A stretch of DNA of 64,000 bases from Pseudarthrobacter sp. NBSH8 (GCF_014217545.1 NZ_CP043178.1:2542001-2606000); one strand, 5' to 3'; shown: positions 8,417 to 16,695, counted from the stretch's first letter. Notes: generated by a model from the sequence alone, not told the origin. Program-made: numbers and translations.

Positions 8417-9739
8417 CTACAGGGGACGCGCGGCGAGCATACGCTCGAGCGCGGTTTTGGCGTTGTCCTGGACGGAATGGTCCACACTGATGCGGTTGAC
8501 GATGCGTCCTTCGACGAGTTCCTCCAGGACCCAGGCGAGGTAGCCGGGGTGGATGCGGTACATCGTGGAGCAGGGGCAGATCACAGGGTCCAGGCAGAAG
8601 ATGGTGTGCTGCGGGTACTCGGCGGCGAGCCGGTTAACCATGTTGACTTCCGTGCCGATCGCGAAGATGGCTGGTTCGGTGGCGGCCGCAATGGCCTTCT
8701 TGATGAAGTCGGTGGAGCCGGCGGAATCGGCGGCGTCCACCACCTCCATGGGGCACTCGGGGTGCACAATCACGTTGACGCCGGGGAACTCGGCGCGGGC
8801 CTTTTCGATCTGGCCGACGTTGAAGCGCTTGTGGACCGAGCAGAAGCCATGCCAGAGGATGACGCGGGAATCGAGCAGGGCCTGTTCATCGTTGCCGCCC
8901 AGTTCCTTGCGCGGGTTCCACATGGGCATCTGCTCCAGCGGCACACCCATGGCCTTGGCGGTGTTGCGGCCCAGGTGCTGGTCGGGGAAGAACAGGACCC
9001 GCTGGCCGCGCTCGAACGCCCATTCCAGGACCACCTTGGCGTTGGAGGAGGTGCAGACGATGCCGCCGTTGCGGCCGCAGAAAGCCTTCAGGGCGGCGGA
9101 GGAATTCATGTAGGTGACCGGAATGACCGGAACCCGCCCGTCGGCGTCGGCCTCGGCACCGAAAATTTCTTCCAGCTGTTCCCAGCATTCCTCCACGGAG
9201 TCGATGTCCGCCATGTCCGCCATGGAGCAGCCGGCGGCGAGGTTGGGCAGGATGACAGCCTGTTCCGGTGTGGAGAGAATATCCGCGGTCTCGGCCATGA
9301 AGTGCACGCCGCAGAAAATGATGGCCTCGGCGTCAGGCCGGGTGAGCGCGGCGTTGGCCAGCTGGAACGAGTCCCCCACGAAGTCGGCGTACTGGATGAC
9401 TTCGTCGCGCTGGTAGAAGTGACCCAGGATTACGGCCCGGTCGCCCAGCTTTTCCTTCGCCGCACGGATGCGGACGTCCAGTTCGGCATCGCCGGCGCGC
9501 TTGTATTCCTCCGGAAGCTGGCCTTGGCGGGGCGTGGCGGCCGGCGCAACGTCCGCGCTGGAGGCGCCGGGGCCATAAGCCGGGGCACCGGCGAGCGCCT
9601 CGGCGAGGTCGTATTCCCACGGCCCCTTGGCGAGCTCCGGGCTGCAGGTGGCTGCTGTTTTGCCTGCAGCCGCGCTCCGGGACGCGCTTTCGGCCTGTTC
9701 GCGCGTGATCAGCTGGATGGCTGTGTTGACGCTGCTCAT
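8417..9739 (-). CDS. nadA: Quinolinate synthase, NadA
   Basis: NadA condenses iminoaspartate with dihydroxyacetone phosphate to quinolinate using an oxygen-sensitive 4Fe-4S cluster. Motifs include ILGHFYQRDEV, FCGVHFMAETA, CTSSNA, HPECPMEVV and the C-terminal CPCSTMYRI. Likely cluster cysteines are near 143, 229 and 388-390. At 440 residues this is the long actinobacterial form, with an N-terminal extension of about 75 residues. The start overlaps the nrtR stop (ATGA), so nrtR and nadA are coupled. Confidence 0.97.
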   Translation of the reverse strand: MSSVNTAIQLITREQAESASRSAAAGKTAATCSPELAKGPWEYDLAEALAGAPAYGPGASSADVAPAATPRQGQLPEEYKRAGDAELDVRIRAAKEKLGDRAVILGHFYQRDEVIQYADFVGDSFQLANAALTRPDAEAIIFCGVHFMAETADILSTPEQAVILPNLAAGCSMADMADIDSVEECWEQLEEIFGAEADADGRVPVIPVTYMNSSAALKAFCGRNGGIVCTSSNAKVVLEWAFERGQRVLFFPDQHLGRNTAKAMGVPLEQMPMWNPRKELGGNDEQALLDSRVILWHGFCSVHKRFNVGQIEKARAEFPGVNVIVHPECPMEVVDAADSAGSTDFIKKAIAAATEPAIFAIGTEVNMVNRLAAEYPQHTIFCLDPVICPCSTMYRIHPGYLAWVLEELVEGRIVNRISVDHSVQDNAKTALERMLAARPL

Positions 9740-10452
9740 GGTGTGCTCCTGTTGTCGGGATCAAGGCCTGGGCGGCCGGTGAAGCGGTAGAGACGTGGCG
9801 GGCGGTGCTTGCCGCCCTGGAGGTACTCGCCGGTTTCTTCGATTTCCGGCGTGGATTTGAGCTGGCGGCGGAAGTTGGCCGGGTCCGGCCGGGTGTCCAG
9901 GACGGCTTCGTAGACTTCGCGGACCTGGGCGAGGGTGAAGTACTCGCCCAGGAAGTGGTAGGCCACCGAGCCGTAGGCCAGCTTGTTTCGCAGGCGCCGG
10001 AGCGCGTACTCAACAATGGCGTTGTGGTCGAAGGCCAGGTCCCCCACCTTGTCTGCCCTGAACCACTTCACGTTCTCCGATTCGTCGGCCAGGGCGGCCT
10101 CGGTGGGCTGGACCAGCGCCCAGTAGACGATGGACACAACGCGCTGCGTGGGTGAGCGGTGCAGCCCACCGAACGCATAGAGCTGCTCCAGGTAGCTCGG
10201 CGTGAGTCCGGTGGTTTCCCGGAGGTTTCGGGACGCAGCATCCTGCAAGGATTCAACATGCGTCAGCGGTCCGCCGGGAAGTGCCCAAAGGTCTTTGTAC
10301 GGCTCACGAATCCTGCGGACCAGGGGAAGCCACAGGGTAGGCCGGCCCGAGGATTCGCTGGGCCGCAGGGCGAAAATGACGGTGGAGATGGCGAGGGAGG
10401 GGGCAGCGGTGGCCCGCTCGGAGACGTTCGCTGAACTGCTGTACACGGTCAC
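9736..10452 (-). CDS. nrtR: Nudix-related transcriptional regulator of NAD metabolism, NrtR-type
   Basis: The 238-residue protein has an N-terminal Nudix domain (about 18-150) and a C-terminal winged-helix domain (about 155-225, with YFTLAQVREVYEAVL), the architecture of NrtR. The Nudix box at 61-83 aligns to the GX5EX7REUXEEXGU pattern, but the first RE is RN (Asn76) and the EE is ET (Thr80). It therefore probably binds ADP-ribose or a related ligand without efficient hydrolysis. It is the first gene of the nadABC-nifS operon. A perfect palindrome 45 bp upstream is its probable operator. Paralogous Nudix hydrolases are the alternative but lack the wHTH. Confidence 0.9.
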   Translation of the reverse strand: MTVYSSSANVSERATAAPSLAISTVIFALRPSESSGRPTLWLPLVRRIREPYKDLWALPGGPLTHVESLQDAASRNLRETTGLTPSYLEQLYAFGGLHRSPTQRVVSIVYWALVQPTEAALADESENVKWFRADKVGDLAFDHNAIVEYALRRLRNKLAYGSVAYHFLGEYFTLAQVREVYEAVLDTRPDPANFRRQLKSTPEIEETGEYLQGGKHRPPRLYRFTGRPGLDPDNRSTP

Positions 10453-10496
10453 TCACCCGCTTCCTGCTTCTGGGCTTCATTGCCATCATCTAGTTA

Positions 10497-10511
10497 TAGT
10501 CAATATGACTA
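10497..10511. promoter_or_regulatory. Candidate NrtR operator (perfect 6-3-6 palindrome)
   Basis: TAGTCA-ATA-TGACTA is a perfect inverted repeat. It is nested inside a wider CTAGT...ACTAG repeat (10490-10512). It lies 45 bp upstream of the nrtR start, in an AT-rich patch of a GC-rich genome and at the head of the NAD operon. The position and dyad symmetry fit an autoregulatory NrtR site. The identification is inference; binding has not been shown here. Confidence 0.7.
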
Positions 10512-10586
10512 GAACTGATTCTACGGGCACATTCCCCTGATTCAAAATGTTTCGCCGACCGGCCCGCTCGTGTGAAGTCGGTTGAT

Positions 10587-10715
10587 GTGAGCGAGCAGAA
10601 CGCCATCCCCGGGAACCCGAACCTGGCGGCATCAGGCCTGGGCACCCAGGAATTTTTTCAAATCGTCACCGTCGTTGCACGTCCGTTGCCCGCGGGCCAG
10701 CGACTTAGGCGGTAA
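10587..10715 (+). other. Possible 42-codon leader ORF ahead of the amino-acid permease
   Basis: In the 319-bp gap between nrtR and the permease, a GTG-initiated frame runs 42 codons to a TAA, ending 56 bp before the permease start. It spans a terminator-like hairpin at 10637-10659. No good ribosome binding site is visible and the peptide has no run of a single amino acid as expected of a classic attenuator. It may be fortuitous or a gene remnant. The rest of the gap contains the NrtR palindrome and nothing else I can support. Confidence 0.2.
10637..10659 (+). terminator. Intrinsic terminator-like hairpin in the permease leader
   Basis: CCTGGG (10637-10642) pairs with CCCAGG (10645-10650), realistically a 5-bp stem with a 4-base loop, followed by AATTTTTTC. 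The stem is short but GC-rich and the T-run is unusually good for this genome. No plus-strand gene lies upstream, so it would act on a leader transcript of the permease gene (attenuation) or end a short RNA. Confidence 0.5.
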
Positions 10716-10771
10716 ATTCAAGTGGTCCCCGCGGGGGGCACCAACCCTAACCCCCAAGAAGGTTCACAGGC

Positions 10772-12151
10772 ATGACATCGATTTCCACGGAAGTGCGGCC
10801 GAAATCCCACCTCGGCCATACCATGAAACCCCGGCAGCTCACCATGATGGGGCTGGGCAGCGCCATCGGAGCCGGCCTGTTCCTGGGTTCAGGGGCCGGC
10901 ATCCAGGCCGCGGGGCCTGCCGTGCTGATCTCCTATCTGGTCGCCGGGACGCTCATCATCCTGGTGATGTGGGCGCTGGGCGAGATGGCCGCTGCAAATC
11001 CCACGAGCGGCGCCTTCTCCGTGTACGCCGAACGGGCGCTGGGAAAAACCGCCGGCGCTACCGTGGGCTGGCTGTGGTGGCTCCAGCTGGTGGTGGTCAT
11101 CGCCGCGGAAGCCCTGGGCGCAGCGGGCCTCCTGTTTTCCGTCTGGCCGGTTATCCCCGTCTGGGCCCTGGCCCTGATCTTTATGTTCGTGTTTACGGCC
11201 ATCAACCTGACGGGTGTCAAGAACTTCGGCGAGTTCGAATTCTGGTTCGCCATCCTGAAGGTTGCCGCCATTGTGGCGTTCCTGGCCGTGGGGGCCGCCC
11301 TGCTTCTGGGCCTCCTGCCCGAGGTAGCTTCGCCCGGGCTAGCTAACGTCACCACTGATTTTGCTCCTGCCGGGCTTGGCGGAATCGCCACGGCATTGTT
11401 CGTCGTGATCTTTGCCTTTGGCGGAACCGAGATCGTTGCCGTGGCCGCCGCGGAAACGGAGGACCCGGAGCACAGCGTGGGCAAGGCGATCCGTACGGTG
11501 CTGTGGCGCATCCTGGTCTTCTACATCGGGTCGGTCTTTGTCATCGCGGCAGTCCTGCCGGCATCCTCCGAAGGACTCGCCTCGCCGTTTGCCGGCGTGC
11601 TCGACGCGGCCCGAATCCCTGGCGCCGGCACGGCGATCACCCTGGTTGCCGTCGTCGCGCTTCTCTCCGCACTTAGCGCCAACCTCTACGGCGCGTCCCG
11701 AATGGTGTACTCGCTCGCCGAACGGGGCGAGGCTCCCCGGTTCCTGGCCAGGCTCAGCGGCGCCAGCGTGCCCATGGTGGCGGTGGGCGTGTCGGTGGCG
11801 TTCGGCTTCTTCGCCACGGTCCTGGAGCTGCTGTTCCCGGACCGGATCCTGCCGGCCCTGTTCCAGCTGGTCGGATCCACGTGCCTGGTGGTCTGGGGCA
11901 CGGCCCTTGTCTCGCAGCTGATTCTCCGACGCCGCGCGGACCGGGACGGTGCCGAGCTTCCGCTGCGGATGAAGGGATTCCCGGGCCTGACCATCTTCGG
12001 ACTTGTCCTCCTGGGACTGATTTTCGCTGTGGGCTTCAGCGCGGAAAGCAGCCGCGGCCAGCTGCTGAGCACCTTTGTTCTGGTCGCCTGCCTCGCGGCA
12101 GCCTGCTGGCTTGGCGCCCGGCCCACCACCCGCGATCGCCAACCCAAGTAG
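10772..12151 (+). CDS. APC-family amino-acid permease
   Basis: The 459-residue protein has about 12 transmembrane helices. The first contains the APC signature GLGSAIGAGLFLGSG, and the MKPRQLTMMGLGSAIG lead-in is typical of the AAT subfamily (GABA, aromatic, D-serine/alanine permeases). The conserved FAFGGTEIVAVAAAETEDPE loop is present. It should be a proton-coupled amino-acid importer; the substrate cannot be assigned. The ATG follows an AAGAAGG stretch. Its stop codon abuts the dehydrogenase-operon fossil. Confidence 0.93.
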   Translation: MTSISTEVRPKSHLGHTMKPRQLTMMGLGSAIGAGLFLGSGAGIQAAGPAVLISYLVAGTLIILVMWALGEMAAANPTSGAFSVYAERALGKTAGATVGWLWWLQLVVVIAAEALGAAGLLFSVWPVIPVWALALIFMFVFTAINLTGVKNFGEFEFWFAILKVAAIVAFLAVGAALLLGLLPEVASPGLANVTTDFAPAGLGGIATALFVVIFAFGGTEIVAVAAAETEDPEHSVGKAIRTVLWRILVFYIGSVFVIAAVLPASSEGLASPFAGVLDAARIPGAGTAITLVAVVALLSALSANLYGASRMVYSLAERGEAPRFLARLSGASVPMVAVGVSVAFGFFATVLELLFPDRILPALFQLVGSTCLVVWGTALVSQLILRRRADRDGAELPLRMKGFPGLTIFGLVLLGLIFAVGFSAESSRGQLLSTFVLVACLAAACWLGARPTTRDRQPK

Positions 12152-12559
12152 CTGGAGTCGCTCTCTACCCACGCACCGGGCCTGAAGGTGGTGTCGCCGT
12201 CGAAACCGCAGCAGGCCTACCACCTCCTCAAGTACGCGGCCTCACGTCCGGATCCGGTGATCTTATGTCGGCGAAGTCCCGCCGAGGACGGCGTGGACAT
12301 CGAGGTCCTCGGCGACCGGGTGGAACGGAACCGGCCGCTGGTGGAGGTGGAAACGAGCAAATCCGCTGTTGAACTGCCCAGCCCGCAGGCAGGTAAAGTG
12401 GTCCGTATCTTCGGTGGGGCAGGCGACAGGATCAATGTCGGCGAACCCCTGATCGCGTTCGAGGTGCCGGACAACACTGCCGGAATCGTGGGCACGGTCC
12501 CGAAGGACGAGGCACCGACGCGCTGGGTCCGCCTGAGCGCCGTACTTGATGAGGACTGA
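12152..12559 (+). pseudogene. Fossil of a 2-oxoacid dehydrogenase operon: E1-beta fragment joined to an E2 lipoyl domain
   Basis: Directly after the permease stop, an open frame without its own start reads LESLSTHAPGLKVVSPSKP and continues to DPVIL near 12262. This matches an internal part of 2-oxoacid dehydrogenase E1-beta (thiamine-dependent). It then passes in frame into an E2-type lipoyl domain (12290-12450) with VERNRPLVEVETSKSAVEL, including the lipoylated Lys. The E2 linker follows (AGIVGTVPKDEAP) and the frame ends in TGA at 12557-12559. The rest of E1, the N-terminal strand of the lipoyl domain and the E2 catalytic domain are absent. A large internal deletion fused two genes. The GTG at 12188 could start a 123-residue product, but a functional protein is unlikely. 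Confidence 0.75.
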
Positions 12560-12563
12560 CACC

Positions 12564-13391
12564 ATGAGCGGCAGGCACACCGGCGAGATGCATTCCCACA
12601 CCGTTGAGGGCACTGACCCCCAACTTTTTGTGGAGGTGCACGACCCCCAGAAAGACGCCGGACTGCGCCCAGTGCTGCTGCTGCACGGTTTCTCCTCTTC
12701 CAGCAAGCTCAACTGGCATGACACCGGCTGGGTGGCGGCCCTGCTGGAGGCAGGCCGCCGCGTCATCACCGTGGACCTGCCCGGACATGGCCGCAGCGGC
12801 GCTCCCGAAGACATGGACTCCTACTCCCCCAGCCGGATCCGCGCGGACCTGCTGCAGATAGCGTTCGACGCCGGCGTGCGGCCAATGCGCAATGGTGACC
12901 CCACCAGCGGGGTTGACGTTGTGGGCTATTCCTTGGGCGCCCGGCTCGCCTGGGAATTCGGCGCCACCCAGCCCGAGATCGTCCACCGCCTGGTCCTGGG
13001 CGGACCGAACATCGCCGATCCGCTGGCGGCCTTTGACCTCATCGCCGCCCAGAACTACCTCGCCGACGGAACCCCCATCGCGGACCCGTCCACATCCGGC
13101 CTGCTCAAGATGGCCATGCTCCTGCCGAGCAACAACATCTTCGCGCTGCTGTCCCTGGTGGATGCCATCAAGGCCGAGCCGTTCGATCCTGCCGAAGCCG
13201 TTCCACACATGCCGATGCTTCTTGTGGCCGGCGACCAGGATGAACGTGCGGCCACCATGCCGCAGCTTGCCGCACTCGGAATCCGGGCAGGGTCCATGGC
13301 TGAACAGCTGACGTTGCCTGGCCGCAACCACACCAACGCCATCACCAGCCGGGCTTTCAAACAAGGCGCCATCGCCTTCCTGGGGGTCTGA
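12564..13391 (+). CDS. Alpha/beta-fold hydrolase, formerly last gene of the dehydrogenase operon
   Basis: The 275-residue protein has an alpha/beta hydrolase core: oxyanion motif LLLHGFSSSSK, nucleophile elbow GYSLGA, acid in VAGDQDE and catalytic His in GRNHTN. The HG motif and triad are intact. The chosen ATG at 12564 follows the fossil's stop by 4 bp; an ATG at 12549 is a less likely alternative. AcoC-type hydrolases are often encoded with 2-oxoacid dehydrogenases, which fits the neighbouring fossil. Its substrate is unknown, and it may now lack its partner enzymes. Confidence 0.88.
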   Translation: MSGRHTGEMHSHTVEGTDPQLFVEVHDPQKDAGLRPVLLLHGFSSSSKLNWHDTGWVAALLEAGRRVITVDLPGHGRSGAPEDMDSYSPSRIRADLLQIAFDAGVRPMRNGDPTSGVDVVGYSLGARLAWEFGATQPEIVHRLVLGGPNIADPLAAFDLIAAQNYLADGTPIADPSTSGLLKMAMLLPSNNIFALLSLVDAIKAEPFDPAEAVPHMPMLLVAGDQDERAATMPQLAALGIRAGSMAEQLTLPGRNHTNAITSRAFKQGAIAFLGV

Positions 13392-13460
13392 CCAGTGCGC
13401 GGCTGATCCCTGACAGGGATTTCATAGCTCCCGCATAGGTTCCGCTGCTTGGATCCTCAG

Positions 13461-14342
13461 ATGCACGATCCTTCCCAGCCACGCGCCCGCCGCACGGTCG
13501 CCGCCCTACGCCGCCGTTCCGTCCTGGTGGCTGCAGCCGGTTTCCTCGCTGTGGTCCTGATCGCTGCCCCCTACATACTGGCGCCTGCCCGGCCCGGGCA
13601 GGGAGCGGCATCGCGCACATCAATTGGCATCGACACCATTGCAAGCTCCGCCCCGATTGACGCGGGCCTGGACGCAGCCATCGATGCCATCATCGGCGCC
13701 AACCGTCAGTACCAGGTGGGTGTTGCGCTGATGGCTACCGACGGCGGGGATGTGCACCAGTACGGCGTGGAGGAACCGTTCGAGGCAGCGAGCACGGCCA
13801 AGATCCTGACCGCTGCGGCCTATTACCACCTCGTGGAGGAGGGTTCAGCGTCCCTCGATGATCCGCTGGGCGGGTTCACCTCAGAGTTCCAGATCCAGGC
13901 GATGGTCCAGGACAGCAACAACGAATCGTGGAGCCTGCTGATGGACGCTGTGGGCCTTTCCGAACTTTCGGAGTACGCCGCCTCCATCGACGTCACGTAT
14001 GACCCCGGGGTGAATACGCTTTCGACCGCCGAGATGGCCCACATCCTGGCGGAACTGTTCGAGGGCCGGCTCCTGGACCAGGAGCATACGGAGCAGCTCC
14101 TGTCCTACATGCAGGACACCAACTACGAAAACCTCATTCCGGCCGCAGTTCCGGACGGCGTCACCGTCTTCCACAAATACGGGCTGCTCGATGACGAACT
14201 CCACGACGCCGCCATCCTCTCGATGTCCGCCGGCAGCTACGTGCTGGTGGTTTTCACGAAGGGTGCCGACCTGAGCGACATCCTTGAACGGACGGTGTTG
14301 ATCCAGGAAATCACCAAGGCTGTTACCTCCGCCCTCTCGTAA
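13461..14342 (+). CDS. Secreted or membrane-anchored serine hydrolase (class A beta-lactamase-like fold)
   Basis: The 293-residue protein has a basic N-terminus and one hydrophobic segment (about 20-42), then a penicillin-recognising-fold domain. Ser111-x-x-Lys114 is in AASTAKI, an SNN element in DSNNES (152-154), and HKYG takes the place of the KTG box. Such proteins are often annotated as beta-lactamase-related and may act on the cell wall. The altered third motif makes true beta-lactamase activity doubtful. The ATG at 13461 is preferred to an in-frame TTG four codons upstream. Confidence 0.82.
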   Translation: MHDPSQPRARRTVAALRRRSVLVAAAGFLAVVLIAAPYILAPARPGQGAASRTSIGIDTIASSAPIDAGLDAAIDAIIGANRQYQVGVALMATDGGDVHQYGVEEPFEAASTAKILTAAAYYHLVEEGSASLDDPLGGFTSEFQIQAMVQDSNNESWSLLMDAVGLSELSEYAASIDVTYDPGVNTLSTAEMAHILAELFEGRLLDQEHTEQLLSYMQDTNYENLIPAAVPDGVTVFHKYGLLDDELHDAAILSMSAGSYVLVVFTKGADLSDILERTVLIQEITKAVTSALS

Positions 14343-14433
14343 CTCAGCAGCGGTGGGAGGAAGTATCCCCGGTTCCCGGCGCGGCAGCAGAAGGTAGGCT
14401 GGAAGCGGGGCGGAGACAGCCGGAGAGGGAACA

Positions 14434-15081
14434 ATGAGCACGCGTTTTGAAGACCGCACCGATGCCGGTGAACGGCTGGCGGCGGTGCTCACGCAGTTCC
14501 GGGAACGCCCCGACACCATCGTCCTGGGGCTGGCCCGCGGCGGCATCCCTGTGGCCGCCGCGGCTGCCAAGGCCCTGTACCTGCCACTCGGCGCCGTTCT
14601 GGTCCGGAAACTCGGCATCCCCGGCCACGACGAAACAGCGTTCGGTGCGCTGGCCTGGTCGGGAGGCCGGATAGTGCGCCTGCTCAACCGTCCCTTGGTC
14701 ACCCGCATTCTGGACCACGGCGTCCGCCAGGAGTGGCTGGACGAAGTGGAGAAACGCGAGAGGGCCGAGCTGCTCCGCCGGGCCGCGACTTACCCGGGGA
14801 TCAGCAACGACCTCACCGGTCAAACAGTTCTACTGCTCGACGACGGCCTGGCCACCGGAGCCACCATGCGCGCTGCCGCCGAGGCAGCCCGTTCCGGTGG
14901 TGCGGCACGCGTCGTCGCCGCAGCGCCGGTGGGTTCGGTGGAAGCCTACACGGCCGTGTCGCGGGTGTGCGACGCCGTGCTGTGCCTGCATCTGCCGGGC
15001 AAATTCCGCGCCGTTGGCAGCTTCTACCGGCACTTCGAACAATTGGCCGATGAGGACGCCATCAGCCTGCTGAACCAGTAG
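14434..15081 (+). CDS. Phosphoribosyltransferase-family protein
   Basis: The 215-residue protein has a type I PRTase fold with the PRPP-binding loop LLLDDGLATGAT at about 133-144 and an early LGLARGGIPVA loop. The ATG follows a GAGAGGGA ribosome binding site. Similar stand-alone proteins in actinobacteria have no assigned base substrate and may act in stress responses. It is convergent with the transporter gene, with a hairpin between them. Confidence 0.88.
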   Translation: MSTRFEDRTDAGERLAAVLTQFRERPDTIVLGLARGGIPVAAAAAKALYLPLGAVLVRKLGIPGHDETAFGALAWSGGRIVRLLNRPLVTRILDHGVRQEWLDEVEKRERAELLRRAATYPGISNDLTGQTVLLLDDGLATGATMRAAAEAARSGGAARVVAAAPVGSVEAYTAVSRVCDAVLCLHLPGKFRAVGSFYRHFEQLADEDAISLLNQ

Positions 15082-15126
15082 GCCCGATGGCAACACCGGG
15101 CCCTCACGGCGCAACCTGGCCTCACG

Positions 15127-15172
15127 GCAGAACGGCGGACCCAGACCAGATGGCCCGAACCCGCCGTTCTGC
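15127..15172. terminator. Inverted repeat between convergent genes
   Basis: GCAGAACGGCGG (15127-15138) and CCGCCGTTCTGC (15161-15172) form a perfect 12-bp stem with a 22-base loop. It lies between the convergent PRTase and transporter genes. It lacks a T-run, so it is probably a Rho-assisted or bidirectional terminator. Confidence 0.5.
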
Positions 15173-15185
15173 GATGCGTACAACT

Positions 15186-16520
15186 TTAGTGGTGGCTGCT
15201 GACGCCGAGCGGGTTGCCCTTCGTCTCCTTGGCAAGCAAAACCCCGACAGCCGAAATCACGCACAGGATCATGATGTAGATGCCGATGGATCCGGTCCAT
15301 TTGGTGCTCTGCAGCAGAGTCTCGGCAATGGTTGCAGCGAAAGCACCACCCAGGATCGCACCGAACGCGTACCCGATGGAGATGCCCGAGTAGCGGACAT
15401 TGGCCGGGAACATCTCGGCGTACATCGCCGACATGGGGCCGTAGGAAAGGCCGAGGCCGATGGTCAGGACGAAGAGCGCCACACCGTAAAGCCAGATGTT
15501 CCTGGTGTCGATCAGGGCAAACATCGGGATCATCCAAACGAAGATGATCGCATAACCGATCAGGAACGTCTTGACCCGGCCGATCCGGTCCGAGAGCCAG
15601 CCGCCTGCGAGCGTGAAGATCAGCCAGCCGAAGGAAGCAAGCGTGGTGGCCAGCAGGATTTCCGGGACCGGCATCTTCAGCGTCCTGGTGGCGTAGGAGA
15701 TAAAGAAGGCAATCAACAGGTAGCCAGCGGCGTTGTTGCCGATGAAGATCATGGTCGAGTAGAGCACGGGCCTCTTATGGTTACGAATGAGCTCGCTGAG
15801 GGGCGCCCTGCTTTCGGCCTTTCGGGCCGCCATCTCCTGGAAGACGGGGCTCTCGGCCACAGCCCGGCGGATCAGGTATCCCACCACAATCAGCACAATG
15901 GACAGCAGGAACGGAACCCGCCAGCCCCACGAAGCAAAGTCTTCTTTGGACATGTTCGAGTTGAGTATGAAGAGCAGGCCGGTGGCCAGGATCATGCCGA
16001 CCGGGACACCGATCTGCGGGTACGCGCCGAACACACCTCGCCGGCTCTTGGGGGCGTGCTCCACTGCCATCAGGGCAGCGCCGCCCCATTCGCCGCCGGC
16101 GGAGAAGCCCTGGGCAATGCGGAGGATGATCAGCAGGATGGGGGCCCAGACGCCGATCTGCGCGTACGTGGGCAGCATGCCGATCAGAGAGGTGGCTGCG
16201 CCCATCATCAGGAGGGTGAAGACCAGCATGGCCTTGCGTCCGAGCCGGTCACCAAGGTGGCCGGCAACCACTGCACCCAGCGGGCGGAACAGGAAGCTGA
16301 TGCCGATCAGCGCGAAGGACAGGATCTGGGCCAGGCCCGGATTGGATTCGTTCAGCGGAGCCAGGAACAGCGGGGACAGCAGCGTACCCGTCAGTTGGGC
16401 GAAGATGAAGAAGTCGTACCACTCGATGGTGGTGCCGACCAACGTTGCTGCGAGGACCTTGCGTTCCTCGTGCTTGCTGCTCGGGCCCGCCTCGGAATCG
16501 ACGCGTGAAGTTTCGGTCAT
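15186..16520 (-). CDS. MFS transporter of the metabolite:H+ symporter (MHS) family
   Basis: The 444-residue protein has 12 predicted transmembrane helices. MHS hallmarks are TTIEWYDFFIF in helix 1, the GHLGDRLGRKAML loop between helices 2 and 3, and RIAQGFSAGGEWGG. Relatives carry shikimate, citrate, proline/betaine or aromatic acids. I set the start at the ATG ending at 16520, although the frame stays open far upstream into the IclR gene. It is divergent from the IclR regulator and probably under its control. Confidence 0.93.
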   Translation of the reverse strand: MTETSRVDSEAGPSSKHEERKVLAATLVGTTIEWYDFFIFAQLTGTLLSPLFLAPLNESNPGLAQILSFALIGISFLFRPLGAVVAGHLGDRLGRKAMLVFTLLMMGAATSLIGMLPTYAQIGVWAPILLIILRIAQGFSAGGEWGGAALMAVEHAPKSRRGVFGAYPQIGVPVGMILATGLLFILNSNMSKEDFASWGWRVPFLLSIVLIVVGYLIRRAVAESPVFQEMAARKAESRAPLSELIRNHKRPVLYSTMIFIGNNAAGYLLIAFFISYATRTLKMPVPEILLATTLASFGWLIFTLAGGWLSDRIGRVKTFLIGYAIIFVWMIPMFALIDTRNIWLYGVALFVLTIGLGLSYGPMSAMYAEMFPANVRYSGISIGYAFGAILGGAFAATIAETLLQSTKWTGSIGIYIMILCVISAVGVLLAKETKGNPLGVSSHH

Positions 16521-16592
16521 TGGAACTCCGTGGCTTGGGGCAGCCTGGTTGGGGTTAATGGCTGCCGACGGTGGATTTAGGCCGTCCGATTT

Positions 16593-16610
16593 ACTGATCG
16601 AACGGTCAGT
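16593..16610. promoter_or_regulatory. Operator-like near-palindrome between the MHS transporter and iclR-type gene
   Basis: ACTGATCGAACGGTCAGT is an 18-bp dyad with seven of nine positions paired. It is just downstream of a CATACT -10-like hexamer on the minus strand (16617-16612), where a bound repressor would block transcription toward the transporter. The sequence resembles TetR-type ACCGACCG dyads as well as IclR sites, and the cognate regulator is uncertain. Confidence 0.5.
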
Positions 16611-16695
16611 TAGTATGACGTTACGCGAAGATGTGACGAAACGCACTATTTTTCTTGATTCTTCGCGCGGATCAGTTCCTTCGTTGATGCGAATC

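Noticed and set aside
7010..9790. Very long plus-strand open frame (926 codons) opposite nadB and nadA
   Set aside because: Both genes beneath it have complete family motifs. The antisense frame is rich in Gly, Ala, Arg and His, with no recognisable domain, as expected of high-GC shadow frames.
10540..10771. Possible riboswitch in the permease leader
   Set aside because: I see no conserved core for glycine, lysine or SAM riboswitches. The short terminator hairpin is all I can support.
15087..16508. 473-codon plus-strand frame opposite the MHS transporter
   Set aside because: It is a low-complexity His/Gln/Asp-rich shadow of a well-supported membrane protein.
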